From Nageia nagi (Eukaryota > Pinophyta): a stretch of 64,000 nucleotides of DNA. Shown piece by piece: positions 44,479 through 56,074 of the stretch. Where the stretch lies: the NCBI GenBank assembly GCA_050084985.1, contig JBITNC010000001.1, positions 138,694,001 to 138,758,000 of the forward strand. Reading direction: 5' to 3'. The stretch's first letter is position 1. Each line of letters starts with the position of its first letter. The notes under the pieces were generated by a model. It was not told where the DNA came from, did no database searches, and saw nothing but the letters and a program-made list of their open reading frames with translations. The position numbers were made by a program, and so were the translations under genes.

Positions 44479-47400
44479 CACTATACCCCACTCTATATAG
44501 TATTAGGGTCAAGACTCTCAATGAAATGCCTCTATTCAAATGCCTTCCTATGGAATTAGTTCATAGTTCTTTAAATGGGCAGGTTTTAGGATGAAATATT
44601 GAATTATAGCTTATTGAGAGTATGAAAGCTATCCCAAATTTTCCTAATTTCCAATATAATTTTAGTATGTATGAATATCTATATCATCAGAATGTAAATT
44701 AGCTCCTAAAGCTCCACTTGAGCACATCTCTCAGCCATATATGTCCAATGAGATATAATAGACTCTCTTCATAAAAATTAGGTAAATGACATTTATTTTT
44801 CTCCTCACTTTCTCTTATGACTAACATAGGAATTGAAAGGAGTAAATGGAGGGGAGAACCTTACAAAATATAATGCCATATTTTTTTGAACTATCACTCA
44901 TATTGGGTAGCACCTTTATTTCCCATATCTTTGGCATGTCCTAGGAAAGTTGGATGCACTTAAAAATGTTTATAATGTGCTTCATCATGCATTTAGAAGA
45001 AGGTTGGTATCATTGGCCCAAAATAATGAGTTGAGGGTTCATTTGCTTAACCAACATTTCCTAGGATCAATCAATCATGGAGAGCAATGGGGCTGGATTA
45101 GATCTTAAGGTGGTTTTCATACCAATGCTTGCACCATTCTAAGGCTCTTCGAGCTGCTTTAGGGTTACTTTTACTTGATGGCTAAGTGCATTTATCATTA
45201 TTAAAGATTCATTCAATCTAATAAAAAATTAAAGAATATTATTTATTATATACTATGTGTGATCTATTTCTCAATTCAACATTACTACAATAATTAACTA
45301 TCCATATTAGGTTTGTTAATAGGTATCAGTAGTGAGCTTTGGATATGATATGGCATCTTAATCATAGTAAAATTTAGAATATTGGTCCTATTAATATGTA
45401 TATAAGAGTTAGGATAGGAAAATAATTCATTTCTCTCCAATATTAGGTTTGATTATTATCAGAGATCACTAGAACTATGCTTTACATGAGTTCATCCCAC
45501 CGATTCATGGAACTCATAGAGAAGCACTCCTTAGGATGGTCATTGTATATGAAAAACCAATCACCTTCTCTAATGGTCACATAGATAGCTACATTCCTCT
45601 ACATTACATATGAAATGGTATGGGCAACAAAAGCTATGAGGATTTCCATGAGTTTCATTACGAACCTGAATGGATTGATTCTTGCTAAATAATATTGTTC
45701 AAAACATAAGATTTTGAATTTGACCATGTGAAATGGTATGACATGTACTTGATACCCTCTAAATTGCTAAGGCAATCCATCCAAGATTTAAAAATAAGAG
45801 GGAAAAAGGAGTTCAACATTCTCCAATGGTACTTCATTATGGAAATCAGACTCTGTCATAATTATTTTGAGTAAATGAATGGATTATGGATCTATAAAAA
45901 GTATCATTAAACCTTATTACTATAAATATAAACCTATTATGATATTATAGCTTTAGCCTTATTAGAGAACTAAACCATGGTTGTTTTATTATTTTGCAAA
46001 CAAACATGAATTTATAACCTTTATAGTGTGGAGAAAGGTAATGTAAAGTATAAATTAATGTGATAAATATTTTTTTTCCAACTTAAGATATTATTTTTTT
46101 GATATAATAATTTATAATAGATTGTTGTAAAATTATTGACAAAATGGTGAAATGATACTTATTTTTAAGTTAGTAAAATATTAATAAATGTTTACAAGGC
46201 ATCTATAAAAGAAATAATTATGAGAATTTTATCAAACTTATTTTTCAATAGTTAATATTTAGGTGATAATTGTATTTCATTGAATTGGTAGCTTTAGAGA
46301 AAGCATAAAACCTCTGGAGATCACAAATATAGTATAACATAGTTTATTATGGTATTCTTTCATGAAATTGATTAAAATAAAAGGTATGCATGGATGAGAC
46401 ATGGTGCATTTAGGGTAGTATGCATTATGATGCTAAGAAGAGTGTATTCATCCTCAATTGTTTCAAAACCTTTCTTAGTAATCATGACCAACAATACTTG
46501 GATCCATGGGATGATTGTTAAAAAAGAGAATGGTATACACTAATTAGATGAAGATGAATTGAAGACCCTCTATGATAAAATGCTATGCATATGAACATTC
46601 CACGTGTTGATGAAATTAATATATTGTATGAGTCTTTATGGAATACATGGTGTATAACATAAAATTATTTTATTTTTACCTTCATGATGTATGAAAAGGA
46701 AAAAGATAAGGCTATTGTTATATATATCAATGAAAATAAATGTAATAACTTTGATAACCCATTTTTCTACATGAAAAGTATTTATGATAAAAACCTAAGA
46801 CTGATTTAATGCTTATGTATCTAAAGGGATCTACATAATTTATGATAATATTTGAAATAAATTATATTTTAAAAATTATGTAAAAATCATAATGTGCATA
46901 GAATTATTATTTATTTGAAAATTATAATAGGGTTAGCTTGATAAGAAAATTGCTCTAGAGAAATGGTAAGCTTACAAACAAATTAGTAAATCAAAATAAG
47001 AATTAAAGGGATAATAAAAGAATTAGGATTTGAATATGTACTAAGAACATGGATATCTTAATGATCATGATGATTCCAATCTAGAATGAAACTAGTTAGG
47101 AAACATTCAAATGTGATGATAAATAGCAATCAAGGGACTAAGATCATATAACAAACATAGGTTCAAGATTGGGTAAGTAAAAGATTTAATGAGATACCAA
47201 ACCTAGCTCGATGATTATAGGTTGAATAATTACTTTAAAAATCTAAGTGGTGTACTTAATGTGAAAGGAAAACACTACTTAAGTAAAAACTAGAGCATGA
47301 TCATCATGGGAAATTGCACTTAAGTGAGATGGGCTTGCATGGTGAATGTACCTTATTACTTAACTAGGGATGATGATATCTAGATATACTATGAAGAACT

Positions 47401-47495
47401 AAAATATATTGTCAAAGTGAGATATGTGTTGCATTATTATTGACCCTCACATAATAATTAATTATAGCTATGAAAATTTAGGGTTTAGTATAGTG
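44479..47495. mobile_element. P repeat, copy 2, full length (3,017 bp), possible CACTA-like element
   Basis: Bounded by CACTATACCCC at 44,479 and GTATAGTG at 47,488-47,495, so both ends read CACTATAC inwards. It is collinear with 56,075-58,992 throughout, and just beyond both right ends the same U-box-associated flank follows (tcaaatatatcaatt). A CACTA terminus suggests the En/Spm superfamily, but the neighbouring 3 bases (AGG left, GGC right) do not form a target duplication. No transposase was recognised, so a large non-autonomous element or a different repeat type remains possible. Confidence 0.4.
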
Positions 47496-47499
47496 GGCT

Positions 47500-47740
47500 G
47501 GCGTAATAGCATCAAATATATCAATTGTGTTTAAAACTATACATGTTATATCTAATTATATTTATCCTAAATACTCTTTGTTTAATGGTCTTTACCATTG
47601 AAAATATCGTTAGCATTCATTAAAAATATAATATATCACTTAAACAAAATCCAAGTATATACATACATACCTTGTTTTGGCTTCAAAAAAGCATATATTA
47701 AACAACATGCTTAAGCTCATTTAATGCCTTAAAATTATAA
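47500..47740. repeat. Downstream flank of the U-box/ARM pseudogene, orphan copy
   Basis: Matches about 2,690-2,960, 62,210-62,520 and 59,000-59,200, including the landmark ttgttttggcttcaa. The gene body itself is absent: similarity ends at about 47,740. Confidence 0.55.
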
Positions 47741-47779
47741 ATTTAAAAATATCACCAACATAATCACCTAGTGCAAGGA

Positions 47780-47798
47780 ACACACACACACACATATG

Positions 47799-47853
<55 letters not shown>
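47780..47853. repeat. (CA)n and (TA)n microsatellite
   Basis: A CA run at 47,780-47,794 is followed, after a short interval, by an uninterrupted TA run at 47,804-47,853. 47,854-48,099 beyond it is AT-rich with nothing recognisable. Confidence 0.95.
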
Positions 47854-47854
<1 letters not shown>

Positions 47855-48099
47855 CTTAAATTTGAAGATTATAATTTTAATTTTAATATTACTATTAAAA
47901 TGAAAAGAAAATAAAATATATCAATTCAGTATTTGAATGATTATTCACCTTATGTTTATTTATTTCACCCTTCTATTTAAAAAAATATAACATGATTCAA
48001 AATTAATCTCCTAATTTTTTAATAGGTTTCAAGATTGATCACCCTCCTATTAAAAGTTACATTTTAGATGGGGTTCCTAAATTTTTCCTTGGTTGTAGA

Positions 48100-50110
48100 C
48101 ACTATACCCCGCTCTACATAGTAGTAGGATCAAGACTCTTGATGAAATACCTTCCTCTAGAATTAGTTCATAGGTCATAAAATGGCCAGGTTTGAGTATG
48201 AAATACTGAATTATAGCTTGTCTAGAGTATGAAAGCTATCCTAACTTTTCCTTGTCTCCTATTTAGTTTCATCACATATGAAGCATTACATTGTTAGAAT
48301 GTAGATCAGCTTCTAAAGCTTCACATGAGCACATCACTTGGCAATATATGTTCGATGGATATAACAAACTCACTTCTTAAATCTTAGGTAAATGAAATCT
48401 AGTTTTTTCCACACTCTCCTTGATGAATAACGTAGGCACTAAAAGGAATAAATGGTGGGAAAAACTATACAAAATAAAATTCCATATTTTCACAACCTAT
48501 CACTCACATTAGGTAGCACCTTTCTTTCCCCTATATTTGATAAGTGTTTGAAAAGTTGGATGTACTTAAAAATTTACCTTATGTGCTTCATTATGCATCC
48601 AAATAAGGTTGGTATCACTAGGGTAAAATAATGAGTTGAGGTTTCCTAGGAGCAATCATTCATGGAGAGCAATAGGGTTAGATTGGATTTGAAGGCAAGT
48701 TTTATCTTGATATTTGTATCATTTGAAGGATATTAGGGTTGCTCTAGGTTGGTTTTGCGCAATGGCTAAGCACCTTGCTCACTATCAAAGGTTCATTTGA
48801 TCTCATAAATAATTAAATTGTATATATCTCTTATATATTATGTTTAATCTATTTAGTAATTCAACATTACTATTGCAAATATCTATCCATATTAGGTACC
48901 TTAATATGTATCATTAGTGACCTTTGGATATGATCTAGCATCTCAATTAGAAAAATTTGGATTATGGGTCCTATTAAGATGTATATAAGAGTTTGGATGG
49001 GGAAACAATTCATTTTTCTCCAACATTAGGATGGATTATTATCAGAGATCACTGGATTGATGTTTTACATGAGTCTACCCCATTGATCCATGAAATACAT
49101 AGAGAAGCACTCCTTTGAAGGGGGGATTTTCCAAGAAAAACCAATCACCTTTTCCAATGATCATAGGGGTAGGTACATTCCTTTACATTTCATACAAATG
49201 ATATGGTAAGTAAGAGCTACAAGGATTTCCATGGGTATCATTATGGATCTAATATGATTGATTCTCACTAAATAATATTGTTTAAAATATAAGATTTTGA
49301 ATTCGACCATATGAAATGGTATGATACATGCTTGAATACCTCTACCATACTAAGGTGATCCATATGAGATATGAAAATAGGAGGGAAAAATTAGTTCAAT
49401 TTATTCTAATGGTACCTCATTATGGAAACCATACGTTGTCACAATTATTTTGAGCAAACTAATAGATTATGGATCTAAAGAAAGTCTCATTGGGCCTTAT
49501 TACATTAAAAAGTACACCTATTATGATAGAGATTTATAGATTTAGCATCATTAGAGAACTAAACCATGGTTATTTTATTATTTTGTAAACAAACATGAAT
49601 TTATGACCTTTATAGTATGGAGAAAGGTAATATAAGACATGAGTTAATGAATTAATATGATAAATAATTTTCTTTCGCAATTAAAGATATTATTCTTTTG
49701 ATGTAATTATTTATAATGGATGGTTATAAAATTGTTTGCAAAATGGTAAAATCATAGTTGTTTTTAAGTTTGTAAAATATTAATAAATATTTACAAGGTG
49801 TCTATAAAAGAAATAATTTTGAGAATTTTATTGAACTTATTTTTTAATAGTTAATGGTTAGTAGATAGTCACATTTCTTTGAATTGGTCTTGCACTTGAT
49901 GTATGATATTGTGAATGATAAAATCTTACTTTATCATCAAGTAAAGGAGGTAGCTTTAGAGAAAGTGGAAAACCTCTTGAGATAACAAATAGAGTATAAC
50001 TTAGTTGATTGTGGTATTCTTGCATGAAATTGATTGAAAGAAAAGGAATGTATTGATGAGACATGGTGTATTAAATGGTAAAATTGATTGAAAGAAAAGG
50101 AATGTATGGA
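48100..50110. repeat. P repeat, copy 3, right end missing
   Basis: Starts with CACTATACCCC at 48,100 and follows copies 2 and 5 to about 50,110 (gaaaaggaatgtatggat), where it joins gypsy sequence. Contains a 68-codon open stretch on the minus strand at 49,858-50,064 that is partly shared with 53,838-54,080 and 57,798-58,091 but resembles no family I know. Confidence 0.6.
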
Positions 50111-50388
50111 TCACATTAATGCATCTAAAATAATTCATGAAGGATTATGATAGTGAACATCAAAAATAAAGGGTTGTTAATTTTTGGTAGTTGATAAACC
50201 TAACCCACTTGACGATCAACCAACTAGTGAATTAGACTCAAGTTGGATTGTCTTAATGCCCCTTGATAATGTTGAATCTAGTGTAAGAATTTAGTTTTCT
50301 ATATTATTATATTATCTATAGTTTAAGTAGTTTGATGAATCACAAAGAAAGAAATATAGAGGACTATATTTTTCCAAAGGGGGGAAGT
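50111..50388 (+). mobile_element. 3' end of a gypsy internal region with polypurine tract
   Basis: Ends in AAAGGGGGGAAG (50,377-50,388), a typical polypurine tract directly before the LTR that follows. The preceding bases look like decayed pol tail but no domain is recognisable. Confidence 0.5.
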
Positions 50389-52050
50389 ATCTAATGACCC
50401 TATTACACTTGCAATTTTAAATGACCCACCTAATTTCATTATGACTCGATTAATATACAAAATTTAAATGTTATTGAGATTATTTATGACATGACTAGTA
50501 ATAAAAGATTGTATGTAAATTTTGTATTGATTTGATGCTAGCTTAAAGATTGTTGTGACATAAATTATGGGTTAACTCAGTGTGGGAGTTAGGTTGGAGA
50601 CCCTTGCAAACCAAAGATGACTTGGTTATAAAGATAGATTGGTAAGAGTGAGAAAATAATTAGCATCGATTTGATGATAGCTTAGAAGGACCTTCGTAAA
50701 TCATATAGCTACATATCATAATTATCATGCATAACATTAGATCCCTATGATGTATATGCACTAACAAAATTCACCTTGCAGGATGGACAATCCCCAAAGG
50801 TAAAACTTGAGTGCTGAAAATTTGATGTGCATTCCTAAATTTCTTAAAAAAATTAATTGACTATTTTTGAATGTTGCAAGGAATATCCTAGATATTTAAA
50901 TTTCAAATTTTTACCAAAGAAGTTTAGTTTTTACAAGAAATAAATATTGGGGATAGGTGATAATAAATTTATTTAGGGAGGGCTATTTTGGTATTTTATA
51001 AAAATATTGGATGGAATATCTCCATACATTTTGGTATTTTATGTTAGGTATGTAAATAATTGATAAACCTTTTCCATACATTTAGGATCTTAGTATGCAG
51101 TGTCCTAAAATATTTTGTAGGAATTGGGACTCACAAATAAATTTGTAAAATCCCAACATAAAACAATAAGTTTCCTGACCCCTCACAAACAAAAATATGA
51201 AGTGGATAAATAGTTAAATTTTTGGATGGACTATACCAACCTTTAGCTATAAATACATAAGAGAAACCTTAGAAAAATATAACATTTATACACTCATTCT
51301 CTCTTCCCAATCTTAGTCCTGAGATCCATGGATAGGAGCCATCCCTTCTTAATTACTCATTTTTTTGAAGTCCAGGTACTTTTCTTACATTTTAGTCACT
51401 AGTGCTAAAATGTTTAATTTAATCAATAAATTCTATTTGTGAATTTTGAAGCCTATTTAAAAGGTGGAATTATTTATTTAAAAGATCGTAATGCAAATAA
51501 AAAGGGTGTTTTATTATTAATATTTTTATGTCATTTTGAGATATGTAAGAATCATAGCACTTTTATTTGACACAATTACATGTGATCTTATTCTATAGAT
51601 TATCTATACAGAATTGGTGCATGCAATGTACAATTTGTTTAGATATGCATGGAAGATATCCAAAAGTAAAAGAGTTATTATATAGTCTAAGTTGAAAAAT
51701 TGACTTATAGAATTTGTAATTTATTTTTGAATGACTATATTAATTATTTAAAAGGTTTAATAATATGGACTACTTTATTTGATTACAAGGTCATGTGAAT
51801 GGCATAGTGATTTTTGGTCATATTTGTGAAGCTAGAATTAAAGAGTACTAGTAGGATAGAACTATATTAATAAATAAAATATCACGGGTGCAAGATTTAT
51901 GAGATATCACCACAAATAAACAAACTATACTTGTGCCTTGGGTATTGGTTCCTGATCCATTTGAATGAATGCGCAAGACCTTATTTCAAGTTTTGGGTGT
52001 ACTAGTAGGGGTGGTTTCACGATGTGGGCATTTTTGAGCCATTCCATATC
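50389..52050 (+). mobile_element. Ty3-gypsy-type LTR, copy E
   Basis: Starts after the polypurine tract with ATCTAATGACCC, close to the TGTAATGACCC start common in plant gypsy LTRs. It holds a TATA box (CTATAAATACA at about 51,247-51,257) followed by a pyrimidine-rich transcription start-like region (cattctctcttcccaatctt). Its right end, near 52,050, runs into P copy 4 with no primer site, consistent with a 3' LTR. A second copy is at 54,541-56,050. Confidence 0.6.
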
Positions 52051-52060
52051 CTATTGTAGA

Positions 52061-54240
52061 CACTATACCCCACTCTACACGGTAGCAGGATCAAGACTCT
52101 CAATGAAATGCCTCTGTTGGAATGCCTTCCTCTGGAATTAGTTCGCAGCTCTTAAAATGGGATGGTTTGAGTATGAAATCTTGAAATATAGCTTTTCTAA
52201 TGTATGAATGTTATCCCACATTTTCCTTATCTCCTATCTTGTTTCATAATGTATGAAGCTTCATATCGTTAGAATGTGAATCATCTCTTGAATCTTCATT
52301 TGAGCACATCTCTTGATTATATATGTTCGATGGATATAATAGACTCACTTCTCAAATCTTAAGTAAACGATATTTTATTTTCTCCTCAGTCTCCCTAATG
52401 ACTAACGTAGGCACTGAAAGAAATAAATGAAGGGGCGAACCATACAAGATAGAATTCCGTATTTTCACTACCTATCACTCACATTGGGTAGTACCTTTCG
52501 TTCCCCTATCTTCGACAAGTGTTACGAAAGTTGGATACACTTAAAAATTTATCTAATGTGCCTCATCATGCACCCAAAAGAAGGTTGATATCACTGTGCC
52601 AAAATAACAAGTTGAGGGTTCATTCATTTAACCAACGTTTCCTCAAAGAAATCAATCATAGAGAGCAATGGGGTTGGATTGGATCTGAGTGCGTGCTTCA
52701 TCCCAATGCTTGTACCATTCCAAGGCTCTTCAAGATACTCAAGGGTAGCTTTTACTCAATGGATAAGCACCTTGCTGAATGTCAAAGAGACATTCGACCT
52801 TATAAACAATTAAATCATAAATATCTCTTATATACTATAGGATCCGTTTCTCAATTCAACATTACTACTGCAAATAACTATGCATATTAGGTACTTTAAT
52901 ATGTTTCGCTAGTGAGCTTTGAATACGATATAACATCTCAATCATAGCTAATTTTGGATTCCTATCCCTATTAATACGCATATAAGAGTTAGGATGGGGA
53001 AACAGTTTGTTTCTCTGTAACCTCAGGGTGGGTTATTATCAGAGATCATTGGAATGATGTTTTACACGATTCTGCCTATCGATCCATGAAATACACAGAG
53101 AAGCACTCCTTCGAAGGGAGCATTTTCCAAGAAAAACCAATCACCTTATCCAATGGTCATAGGGGTAGCTACATTCCTCTATATTGCATAAAAATGATAT
53201 GGGAAGCAAGCACTGGAATAAATTCCATGGGTAGCATTAAAGATATGATTAGATCGATTCTTACTTAATAATATTATTTAAAAACAAGATTTTGGTTTTG
53301 ACCATATCAAGTGGTATGATACATGCTTGAAGCCCTCTATCTTGCTAAGGCGATCCGTATGAGATATAAAAAAAAGGAAGGAAAAATGAATTCAATGTCC
53401 TCTAATGGTACTTTGTTGTGGAAATCATACTTTGCAATAATTATTTCTAGAAAATTAATGGATTATGGATCTATAAAAAGTCTCATTAAACCTTATTAAC
53501 ATAAAAAATACACCTATCTATTTAGCATCATTAGAGAACTAAACCATGGTTGTTTTATTATTTTGTAAACAAATATGAATTGATGACCCTTGTTGTGTGG
53601 ACAAGGGTAACATAAAACATGAATTAATGAATTAATATGATAAATGATTTTCTTTCCCAATTAAGGATATTATTTATTTGATATAATTTTTTATAATGAA
53701 TGATTGTAAAATTGTCAACAAAAAGGTAAAATGATAGGTTTATTTAAGTTAGTAAAATATTAATAAATGTTCACAAGGCATTTATAAAGGAAATAATTGT
53801 GAGAATTTTATTGAACTTATTTTTCAATTGGTAATAGTTAGTTAATAGTTATATCTCTTTGAATTAGTCTTGCACTTGATGCATGATATTGTAAAAGGTA
53901 AAATCTTACTCTATGATCAAGGAAAGGAGGTAGCTTTAGAGAAAGTGTAAAACCTCTCGAGATCACAAATAAAGTATAACTTAGATGATTGTGGTATTCC
54001 TGCATGAAATTGATTGAAAGAAAAGGAATGTATCGATGAGACATGGTGCATATAGGGTAGGATGCATTATGGTCATACAAAGAGCTATCTTGATCCTTAA
54101 TTACTCATAAATTTTTCTTAGTACTCACAACCAACAATTCTTGGATCCTTGGGATGATAGTGAAAAATGAGGATGGCATACACTAATCAGATGAAGATGA
54201 ATTAAAGACAGTGTATGATATAGTGCTACAACTATAATTC
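52061..54240. repeat. P repeat, copy 4, right end missing
   Basis: Starts with CACTATACCCC at 52,061. It carries the longest open stretch of the family, 123 codons at 52,519-52,890 on the plus strand, but the equivalent sequence in the other copies is full of stops, so I do not call it a gene. It ends at about 54,240 with an inverted piece of itself. Confidence 0.6.
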
Positions 54241-54541
54241 TACCATTTTGTTGATAATTTTATAACCATCCACTATAAATAATTATATCAAAGAAATAAT
54301 ATCCTTAACTAGGAAAGAAAAACTTTTATCACATTAATTCATTAATTTAGGTTTTATGTTGCTTTTCTCCATACTATAAAGGTCATAAATTCATGTTTAT
54401 TTACAAAATAATAAAACAACCATGGTTTAGTTCTCTAATGATGCTAAAGCTATATAGCTCTATCATAATAGTTGTAGTTTTTATGGTAATAAGGCCTAAT
54501 GAGACTTTTTATAGATCCATAATCCATTCATTTGCTTGAAA
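54241..54541 (-). repeat. Inverted fragment of P, forming a large inverted repeat with copy 4
   Basis: The reverse complement of this stretch matches 53,447-53,733 (gcatcattagagaactaaaccatgg and neighbours). Arms are about 290 bases with about 510 bases between them. At 54,541 it joins LTR copy E' in mid-LTR. Confidence 0.75.
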
Positions 54542-56050
54542 TGTGGGAGTCAAGTTGGAGACCCCAGGGAGCCAAAGATGAGTTGGTTATAGGAAGGGAT
54601 TTATAAGAGCAAGAAAATAATTGGTGTCGATTCATTGATAGCCAACAGGGACCTTCACAAATAATATAGCTATATATCATAGTTACTATGCATGATATTA
54701 GATCCATGTGATGTGTATACATTAACAAAATTTACCTTGTAGGATGGGCTATCCCAACAAGTAAACATTTTGGGCTAAAAATTTGATGTGCATTCCAAAA
54801 CCATTTTAAAACAACAAATTATCTATTTTTGAATGTTACAAGAAATATCCTTGATATTTAAATTTGAATTTTCACCAAAGAATTTTAATTTCTATAAGAA
54901 ATGAATCTTGGGTATTGGGGAAAATAAATTTACTTAGGGAGGACTATTTTGGTATTTTGTAAAATTAATGGAGGGAATATCTCCATACATTTTTCTATTC
55001 TTTGTTAGGTGTGTAAATAATTGATAATCCTTTTCCATAAATTTTTGAGCATACCATGCAGTGTACCAAAATATTTTGTAAATCTTGGCAATCACAAATA
55101 AATTTATCAAAATCCTACCATAAAATAATAAGTCTCCCTACCCCTAACGAACAAAAATGTGAGGTGGAAAAATATTTAAATTTTTGGATGGACTCTACCA
55201 ACCTTTAGCTATAAATCAATAGGAGAACACTTAGAAAAATATTACATTTATACACTCATTCTCTCTTCCCAATCTTGGTCTTGAAATCCATGGAGAGGAG
55301 CCATACCTTCTTATTTACTCATTTGTTTTAATTCTAGGTACTTTTCTTACATTTTTGCCCCTAATGCTAGCATGTTTAATTTAATCTATAAATTCTATTT
55401 GAGAATTTTGAAGCCTATTTAAAATGTGGAATTATTTATTTAAAAGATTGTAATGTAAATAAAAAATGTATTTTGTTATTAATACTTTTATGTTGGGGTG
55501 AGAAATGCGAGAATAATAGTACTTTTATTTGACACAATTACATGTGATCTTATTGTATAGATTGTCTATACATGGTTGTGAATGTAATGTACAATTTATT
55601 TAGATATGAATGGAATAAATCCCAATGAAGGAGTAAAAGAGTTATTTTATAGTCTAATTTAAAAAATTAACCTATAGAATTTACAAATTATTTTTAAATG
55701 GTGGAATTAATTATATAAAAGGTTTGATAATATAAACTACTTTGTTTGATTAGAATTTCAGTGAATGGTATAGTGATTTTTGGTCAGATTTGTGTAGCTA
55801 GAATAGAAGAGTACTAGTAGCATAGAACTATATTAATAAATAAAATATCATAGGTACAAGATATATTAGATGTCACTACAAACAAACAAACTATTCTTTT
55901 ACCTTAGGTATTAGAGTTTGAACCATCTGGATGAATGCACAAGACCTTGTTTCATATTTTAGGTGGATGAGTAGGGATGGTTTCACAATGTGGGCAATTT
56001 TGGGTAATTCCAACTCTTATTGGTTTTCCCTTCTTATTCTATACTCTACT
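54541..56050 (+). mobile_element. Ty3-gypsy-type LTR, copy E', left-truncated
   Basis: Matches 50,577-52,050, including the TATA box (ctataaatcaa at about 55,209) and the pyrimidine-rich region after it. The first ~190 bases of the LTR are missing at the junction with the inverted P fragment. Its end is followed by about 50 bases absent from copy E, then P copy 5. Confidence 0.6.
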
Positions 56051-56074
56051 TCCTTTGTTTTATGTCGTTGTAGA

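Noticed and set aside
52519-52890. A 123-codon open frame in P copy 4
   Set aside because: The equivalent sequence in P copies 2, 3 and 5 is interrupted by stops, and the translation matches no family I know. Probably chance.
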